NCBI GenBank assembly: GCA_019914945.1
Contig: CM034110.1
Location: forward strand, 2,175,001 to 2,239,000
From: Typha latifolia
Taxonomy: Eukaryota > Streptophyta > Magnoliopsida > Poales > Typhaceae
Direction of reading: 5' to 3'
DNA length: 64,000 nucleotides
The position numbers and the translations under genes are program-made. Position 1 is the first letter of the stretch. Each line of letters begins with the position of its first letter. Below the pieces are notes generated by a model. It was given only the letters and a program-made list of their open reading frames with translations, had not been told where the DNA came from and ran no database searches. Of this stretch, positions 57,307 to 64,000 are shown one piece after another.

Positions 57307-58306
57307 AGAGAAGAGAGAGAAAATGAAAAAAAAAACAAAAAATAGAATTGCATTTAGTGCTAGGCTCAGCCCAGCACCATGCACAGCAAGGCGCTGGGCC
57401 GAGCCCAGCGCCACTTGCAGGGTGCAGACAGAGGAGAGAAGGGAAGAAGGAGGAGGAAGAGAGGAAGAAGGAAGAGAAGAAGAAGAAGAAGAAGAAAGAA
57501 AAAGAAAAAAAAAGGATTGGGCCATGGGGGAGGGGTGCGGCCGCTGGTGGCCACTCAGCGGCCGGCCTCTCGCCGACAGCTCAATCCTCCGGCAGTTCTG
57601 AGAGGAAGCCGACAAGGAGAAAAAGAGAAATAGAGAGAGAGAGAGAGGTAGAGAGAGGGAGAGAGAGAGGGAGGGAGGCTCACCGGAGCTAGAGGAGGTG
57701 GCGGCGGTAGTGGGTAAAGAGAGAGAGTGTTTGAGAGAGAGAGAGGAAGAGAGAAAGGTCAGAGAGAGCTCGAAAGAGAAAGAGAGAGAGAGAGAGAAAG
57801 AAAAGGGGGAGAGAGGCGGTGGGGAGGGAGGCTGCGGCGGCGGCGGCAGGGGCCCACCGCGCCAGCTGGCTCGGCCAGGTTGGCTGGGCCAGTGCTTGGC
57901 GCGCGTGGCGCCCATCTCAACTGCCACTGCATGGCACAAGCTGTCGTGCCATGCAGTGCAGGAATAAATAATTTTTTTTTAACCTTGGGTTGTTACAAGA
58001 GGTTTCCAACAAATTAAGTTTTAGGCAAATCAGATGTAGGATCTCGAGATATTGTCCGATTAGTGGATGAACATCAAGATGTCTGTCTTAGAATCCATGG
58101 ATGGAGGCACGAGATCCTAGATGTTGGTGGATGGTGGCAGACCGGCGTTAATGGGGTGGCACTAGCGAATAAGTGGTGGTGGAAGGGTTATGGGTGATGG
58201 AATGGTTAGGGCAAGTGTTGGATAGATTGGAAGAAGGTGGAGAAGTGGGCCGCCCCTAAAGTGTATCCATGCTCGAGATGATGTTAGTGAAGTCTGAATC
58301 GTATCA
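55125..58306 (-). repeat. 3' LTR of element F, interrupted and shortened
   Basis: Starts TGATATGATCTTCCC and ends CTGAATCGTATCA. Without the nested 2723-bp solo LTR and its duplicated AGAGG it is only about 454 bp: at 58258 it jumps from CGCCCCTAAA to GTGTATCCATGC, losing the TATA box and the palindrome cluster that the 5' LTR keeps. Confidence 0.88.
55275..57997 (+). repeat. Long solo LTR (2723 bp) with AGAGG target duplication
   Basis: It begins TGTGACACCC and ends GGGTTGTTACA, an imperfect TG...CA inverted repeat typical of gypsy LTRs. AGAGG flanks both sides (55270-55274 and 57998-58002), and the host LTR reads on across it (CCTGAAAAGAG...GTTTCCAACAAATTAAG). No internal region is present. 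It contains a (TA)n tract (57255-57303), GA tracts (57620-57674, 57720-57825), GC-rich sequence and a hairpin at 57925-57958. A truncated copy is at 1-1617. Length and ends suggest a long-LTR chromovirus such as the Tekay/Del group, but there is no coding sequence to prove it. The 234-codon minus frame over 57235-57939 is a microsatellite artefact. Confidence 0.92.
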
Positions 58307-58341
58307 ATCCACCACGCTTCCATACACCTTGTCATCAAGGT

Positions 58342-60027
58342 GACTCGAGTCAAACTTGCTGTGTTCGGTGGGTCATCCTCAGTCGAGCTTGGATACTTGT
58401 ACTCCTACTGGCCCAAGGTGGAATTTGAGTCTGTCTACATTGAGTCCACTTGGGTCTCGAGTGGTCGAACTAATTGACTCAATGTCAGTTTAGTAATAGA
58501 AATTTGGTGCATCCAATTCCGCTTGGGATGTCGAGTTAGATGTAGTTGGTGGATCCAGATTAGGTCCTCCTAGTGACTCCTATTAGGCTCAACCAGCCGA
58601 ACTGACTGTTGATTATACTCATAATCGTTCTGCCCACTCCATGGATTAGGATCCAAGTCAAATGTATCTTGGTATAATCAAACTCGACTTAAGTCAAGTA
58701 GAGGGTTTTTGATGATGTCCCTTATTTTACTTAATTGAGTCCCCAAGTCCAAAGATGACTCACACATGATTTGACCCCTTTGGCTCTTAGGTCCAACCCA
58801 ACTCATGTCTAGTAATTCAACCTGGTCAAACCCGACCATGTAGTCCTTTTGAAATTCTAACCACTTAGGGTTTTCAAAAAAAAATTGAAATCCCTAATAT
58901 TTGTCCCATAATTCCTTCTCCATCAACCGTTGCCATAGGAGTTGCCTTGGCATGTGGCAGCCATGGCTGAGCAGCGACCGCCTCCAGTAATTGCTCTAGC
59001 AGGGTTCCCGGTGGTGTGGTGGCGGTCGGCGGCAATGGAAGGCCGAAGTTGGCCCAAAAAATGAAATCTTCAGGTCCTTCTTCTTTGTCCCGCTGCAGCC
59101 ACGGCAAGGAGCCTTCGGCCATCTGGAATACGAAAATAGCCTCTTGGGCTGGCAGCGGTTGACTGCTATGGAGGCTGAGGTTGACAAAAACAAAATCTTC
59201 ATCTCCTTCTTCTTTATTTAGTCGCAGCAATGGCAGGAAGCTTTCGGCCATCTGGGTGAGAAAAGCAGCAGCCCACGAGGTCTTTACGGGGTTGTCAGTG
59301 GTCGGTGCTGCCATGGGTGAAAGATCGTGGCCTTCTCCTTCGAGTTTTAGCTCGGCAGAGAGCTGCAATGTCAACTCCGGTGATGACGCTGTCGCAGTCG
59401 ACCATGGATTGACCGAGGAGAATGGTGGAAGGTCGCTGGAGGCCATACATGATTTCTTCCTGGTTGTCGACTCGCCGTGGTTGCAAAGGGAGGTGGTATA
59501 AGGTGGCCCAAGTGTTGGAACTCGCAGTTTCGAATCATCTCCCTCACCACTGGTGAGGATTCTTGATGAGGGATATCCAGCAGCCATGTGTTGTCTTCCT
59601 CCATTCAACAATGGTTCACATGGTTGTCGACTCATCGAAGAACTCCGTTTTGACGTCGAAAGAACCTTTCCAACCATCGAACTTGCCGAGGGAAACTGCT
59701 GCCTTGAAGCTGGACTCTTCGCCGTTGCTGCAGGGATTGAGAAGGGTGGGGCTAGCCTTTCGTGGTTTGTCGGCGAGGTCTTCGGTGCATGGGAAGATGT
59801 GGAGGTTTCAAGGGCTGCTACGATGGTTGAGGATCCCATTGTAGCCAGTGGCGATTTGTTGCGGTTGACCATGGGTCGGGGTGTAGAAGCTCGATCTTGT
59901 TGGATATCCAAACCCTCCCCTATTTTTGTGGGGAATGGGGAGGACGTGGAGGATGTTGGGTATGCCGTGGAGGGCTTCCCATGCTGCCTTACGATTGCCA
60001 TACTTGTTGAAGAAGGTTTCAGCCACG
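58342..60027 (-). pseudogene. Captured sequence in element F, fused in frame to Gag N-terminus
   Basis: The minus strand is open from 60058 to 58874 (394 codons). It starts with the Gag stretch MMMEMMQKIRA and at about 60027 passes into a Ser/Pro/Ala-rich protein that I do not recognise. It has an internal repeat: QMAESFLPLLRLNKEEGDED and QMAEGSLPWLQRDKEEGPED, about 47 residues apart. Upstream, Gag is interrupted by two stops (TAA and TAG where relatives have Gln), so the chimera was once longer and is now broken. The plus strand also has a 169-codon frame (59553-60062), so the true coding strand of the captured piece is uncertain. 58342-58870 has no long frame but is rich in GACTC/GAGTC words. 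No transmembrane or signal segment is clear. Confidence 0.75.
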
Positions 60028-60244
60028 CCCGTATTTTCTGCATCATCTCCATCATCATCTAGTTATTGATGGCCATTTATTTAGAAAGAGAATACAACAT
60101 AGCTTGAATGCTAGGCTCTTTCGTATTCTGATTTGGTCGGGCAGTTCCACGGGTGAAAGTCCCCGCAACTATTTCCCTCTCCTCTATTGGGAGAATCTCT
60201 TCTTCCTCATCTCGCCGTGCAGCCATGGCTCTAGTTGTCATCAT
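60028..60244 (-). pseudogene. Gag N-terminus of element F
   Basis: Reads MMTTRAMAARRDEEEEILPI from 60244, like elements A and B, then two premature stops (SLSK-stop-MAINN-stop) before MMMEMMQKIRA. Gag is cut at about 60027 by the captured sequence. The primer-binding site before it (GGCTCGATACCA at 60271-60282) has lost two bases. Confidence 0.88.
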
Positions 60245-60285
60245 AGGAAGCGCGTGTCGAGGAACCAAGTGGCTCGATACCAGCT

Positions 60286-61229
60286 TGATATGATCTCCCA
60301 TTTAGGCCAAGGCTCGATCTATTCCAATTTGATCATATCTAGATAGGATTTGATATGAAACTTTAAAAATAGATCCCGAAAGATACCGCCGTCGGATTGA
60401 CTTGAGATTTTGATATGTTATAGCCCTAAAAAAGAGTCCAATAAATTAAGTTTCAAGCGAATCAGATGAAGGGATCTCGATATATTATTCGATTAGTGGA
60501 CGAACATTAGGAGGTCTGTCTTAGGATTCGTGGATGGAGGCATGAGATCCTAGATGTTGGTGGATGGTGGTGGACCGACGTTAATGGGGTGGCATCGGCG
60601 AATAAGTGGTGGTGGAAGGGTTGGAAGGGTTAGGGGACGTGTTGGATAGATTAGAAGAAGAGGAGAAGTGGCCGCCCTTAAGGGACTAGGGTGATTGGCC
60701 GGTCGAGGAAGGTTAGAAGCGGCGTCGCTAGGGATCGAGAGAATGGGAGAGAAGAAGATGAAGGAGACAAGGCAAAATACTCAATTCATCAATAATGACT
60801 CCATGGTTGCCATCCACACCTTTAGAGGCTAACCAAACAATTCAAAAATAACCCTAAATAGTGCATTTCTATCGACCGCGTTCGAACGCGCCCGATCGCG
60901 TTCGAACGCACACATTTCTCACTTCTCTAGATTTGCCAACGCAATACAAGCATTTGCAGCACATTCGAATGCACATATTTCTCACTTCTCTGGATTTGCG
61001 AACGCGATGCAAGCGTTCGCAGGCGCATTCGAACGCACAATTCGCACTTTCTGGATGTGCGAACGTGATGCAGATGTTCACAACCGCGTTCAAACGCACT
61101 CCATTCACGTTCCAAAGCGACATACAGAAAACTTATTTTTTTTAAGAATTAAACATTAAAACAAGAGACAATGATGCCCTAAAGTGTATCTATGCTCGAG
61201 ACGACATCGATGAAGTCCGAATCGTATCA
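60286..61229 (-). repeat. 5' LTR of element F
   Basis: Starts TGATATGATCTCCCA and ends CCGAATCGTATCA, next to the CTAAA duplication. Full-length family I LTR with the palindrome cluster at about 60880-61110. Confidence 0.9.
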
Positions 61230-61234
61230 CTAAA

Positions 61235-64000
61235 TTTTGACTCGTTGCTCCCAAGACAATGTAATCCACATATATCTGTGCCGAAACTAAACTCTTGTTC
61301 TTATATCTAATGAACAAAGTCTTGTCTACTCCCCTATGAGTAAACCCTACATCCACTAAAAAAGTAGTCAACTTCTCATACCAAGCTCTTGAAGCTTGTT
61401 TTAGCCTGTAGAGAGCCTTTTTCAATTTAAACATATGCAAAAGAAATTTATGATCTTCAAAACCCTTAGGTTGTTCCACATATACATCTTCATTTAAAAT
61501 ACCATTAAAGAAAGCACTTTTAACATCCAGTTGAAACAATTTAAATTTTAAATGACAAGCAATGGCAAGAAGTATATGATGGACTCTAGTTTAGCAATAG
61601 GTGCAAATGTCTCATCAAAATTTATACCCTCAACTTGAGTGTATCTCTGTGCTACTAGTCTGGCTTTATTTCTAACTATATTGCCATGTTCACTTCTATT
61701 CTTATATATCCATTTTGTTCCAATTATGTTCACATTCTTAAGTCTAGGAATTAAATACCAAACATTATTTCTAGAAAATTGATCTAGTTCCTTATGCATA
61801 GCATTGACCCAAAAATCATCCAACAAAGCTTTCTTAACATTTTTAGATTCAAAAGTAGATGTATAGCAAGTAAATGATACCTCACCTTGGATTTGTCGCC
61901 TTGTCTTCATTGGTTCATTCACATTTCTGATCACTTGTGGCATTGGATGATTTAATTTGACTCTGGCTGATGGTTCTAGTACACTACAGTCATCTTTGTT
62001 CTTTTCAACATTGTCCTCGTTTTTTTTCTCGATTGACAGACCTAGCTCATTTTCCTCATTTCGTCTAGTGTACCTGCAAGAACAAGAATAGGAGTAACTT
62101 CAATTTTATTAACAGTGGTATCATCTACAATAACATTAGTAGATTACATAACAGTAGAAGTGTCAAGATTGAATAATCCATAGGTTCTGCTATTATTAGA
62201 ATACCTTAAGAAAATTCCCTCACTACTCCTAGTATTAAATTTAGTTAAATATTCTCGATCACACAAGATGTAGCATTTGCTATTCAAACACTCAAAAATA
62301 TTTAACACTAGGTTTCTTACCTTTTCAAATTTCATATATAGTCATTTTCGTACTTGGTCTTAGATAAATACGATTTATCACATGGACTGCTGTATTTACC
62401 GCTTCGGCCCAAAACCTTTGAGGAACATATTTAGTATAAAGCATAACATTACAGTTCTTTCTTTCCACAATCTCATTCTGTTGTGAAATTATAGGAGCTA
62501 AAAATTTATGCTGAATACAAAGAGAATCACAAAATATGAAATAACTTTCATTTTCAAATTCTCTACCATGATAAAAAAGAATCCTAATTAAGGTAGTAGA
62601 CTTTTCATTTTGCAATTTCAAGCATAGAGATTTAAAACTTTTAAAGGTTTCAAACTTCTCATGTAAAAAAGCAACCTAGGTATATCTAGAATAATCATCA
62701 ACCATTAAAAATATATATCGTTTACCTCCAAGACTTTCCATTTTTGTTGGTTCCATTAAATCCATATGAACTAATTATAACACACAATCAGTGGTAACTA
62801 CATTTACTTTGTTTTGTGAGATCCTTATTTATTTTTCTATTTGACACAACCTCACACACCTTTTGACATTTATTTCATCTTAGGTATTCCTCTTATAATT
62901 TCTTGTTTGGACAGATTAAATATTTTCTTGTGATTCACATGTCCAAAACGTTGATGCCAAAATCTACAATGTCAAAAGAAGCACTGTTACATTTTAAATT
63001 ATATAAAGTTCTAACAACATAACAATGATCAGATATTCTAGACCCATAAAATATAACATTACCTTCATGATCTAGAATAGTACAATTATTTTTGAAGAAT
63101 TTTACCTCATAATCTTCATCACAAAATTGATTAATGCTCAGTAGTTTGCTTTCAAGCCTTTAACATAAAGGATATTTTCAAGGATAGGAACACCTAGAAT
63201 ACTTGCCTTTCCCTTTCTAATTACCTTGGATGAATTACCATCTCTAAATGTCACAACTCCCCCTTCATATTCTTTGAGTTTAGAAAATATGGATTTGTCG
63301 CCTAACATATATCTTGAACAACCACTATCTAAATACCATAAGTCAGAATTTAAAGCCTTTAAGACAGTATGCACAACATAATATTTCAAATCGTTTTTCT
63401 TAACCCATATGTCCTTTATTTTTACCCTATAAATGAAGGCACTCCTAGGTTTTTGTATAAATTTTTAATTAGGATTAATATGCCCTAGAATACTACAATG
63501 AAAGCATGTGGGAACAAACCCATTTTTACTCACCTTTTGTTGAGGAGTGTCTCTAAAGTTTACCTTTGGTGCTTTTGAGGATTCACCACTTTATTGATTC
63601 GACTTCGATTTCGAGACGTTCATATGGGTTTGCTTTGAAGATACGATTGATGGTTTCAAGTTTTCTTCTTTTTAAAGACCTGTAGAAACACAGACAGTCT
63701 TTTTATTATTTGAATTATCAGTGTATCCAACTCCATACATGTCTTTTCTAGGATTCTAAGCATTTAAAATCTTGTCAAGTTTGTTCTTCTCTTTTAGAAA
63801 CGTCACCTCCTTCTGCAATAACTCTAGTTCGATTTTATCAAACTTCATCTTATCTTTAGCTTCATCGAGTTATTGAGTGAGGTTTTTGACATGTTCAAGT
63901 TCTATTTTGTACTTCTCTTCAAATTGATTTCTTTCCGGTTCAATTACATTGAGTCTCTAAAGTAGTCTAAGGTTGCATTTCTTGAGTTTGAACGACTCTA
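61235..64000 (-). pseudogene. Ty1/copia element G: Gag end, protease, integrase, RT
   Basis: Minus strand from the window edge inward: coiled-coil-like Gag end (63780-63999), zinc knuckle CFHCSILGHINPN near 63490 with its last Cys changed to a stop, protease WYLDSGCSRYMLGDKS near 63310, integrase (YHGREFENESYFIFCDSLC near 62570, IISQQNEIVERKNCN near 62480), the integrase tail near 62200-62330, then RT (NVWYLIPRLKNVNIIGTKWI near 61750, ARLVAQRYTQVEGINFDETF near 61660, FQLDVKSAFFNGILNEDVYV near 61530, LYRLKQASRAWYEKL near 61400). The active-site motif reads YVDY in place of YVDD near 61270. It is then cut by element F and resumes at 55119. The motifs fit a plant copia lineage; it extends beyond the window. 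Confidence 0.9.

Larger units (their letters stand above)
55125..61229 (-). mobile_element. Family I-derived element F carrying captured sequence, inserted in copia G
   Basis: The whole insertion is flanked by CTAAA (55120-55124 and 61230-61234). It has a 3' LTR (55125-58306, split by a solo LTR), a short retained internal 3' end (58307-58341), about 1.7 kb of non-retroviral sequence, the Gag N-terminus (60028-60244) and a 5' LTR (60286-61229). No protease, RT or integrase is present, so it must have moved with enzymes from elsewhere. Confidence 0.9.

Noticed and set aside
57235..57939. A 234-codon Ser/Pro/Leu-rich minus-strand frame
   Set aside because: It translates GA/CT and TA microsatellites inside the solo LTR; the composition is purely repeat-driven.
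59553..60062. A 169-codon plus-strand frame in the captured segment of F
   Set aside because: It runs into the antisense of Gag at its end and has no recognised motif; kept only as a note on the strand uncertainty of the captured piece.

Overview
The window reads as plant nuclear DNA, probably monocot: one GC-rich host gene with short GT-AG introns sits in AT-rich sequence almost wholly made of nested LTR retrotransposons. Nothing bacterial or organellar is seen. The only recognisable host protein gene is an ACT-domain-repeat (ACR) protein on the minus strand (37358-38997, five exons, 434 residues by my splicing).

Layout. 1-36235 is a mosaic of Ty3/gypsy chromovirus material, nearly all on the minus strand, from two related subfamilies called here I (Gag begins MTTTRSMAARR, LTR ends TGATACGAT...ATCGTATCA) and II (LTR ends TGATA...TATCA). 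It holds truncated elements, a family I solo LTR with a CCCCT target duplication (5774-6637), a head-to-tail series of family II LTRs and internal regions (15208-27589), and element A (30896-36235). 36236-40980 is low-copy-looking DNA around the ACR gene. 40981-45260 is a decayed plus-strand Ty1/copia element. 46380-47530 resembles the 'putative plant transposon protein' family. From 48892 to the end there is a layered nest: a minus-strand copia element (G) is split by gypsy element B (48892-54246, target duplication AACTC) and by gypsy-derived element F (55125-61229, target duplication CTAAA), and the 3' LTR of F is itself split by a 2.7-kb solo LTR of another family (55275-57997, target duplication AGAGG).

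Most interesting observation. Family I is present as two complementary deletion forms with almost the same Gag and LTRs. Type A keeps Gag, protease, integrase and chromodomain but lacks reverse transcriptase and RNase H; element A carries this as one open 1109-codon frame. Type B keeps Gag, a protease-like domain, reverse transcriptase and RNase H but lacks integrase and chromodomain. Three copies share the type A junction and two share the type B junction, so each form appears to have been amplified after a single deletion. Together they contain every domain; that they cooperate is inference. Other unusual points are reiterated tRNA-Met primer-binding sites at LTR/internal junctions, LTRs that have grown to include a primer-binding site, dense GCGTTCGAACGC palindromes upstream of the LTR TATA boxes, and element F, whose internal region is replaced by about 1.7 kb of unrecognised captured sequence fused to the Gag N-terminus.
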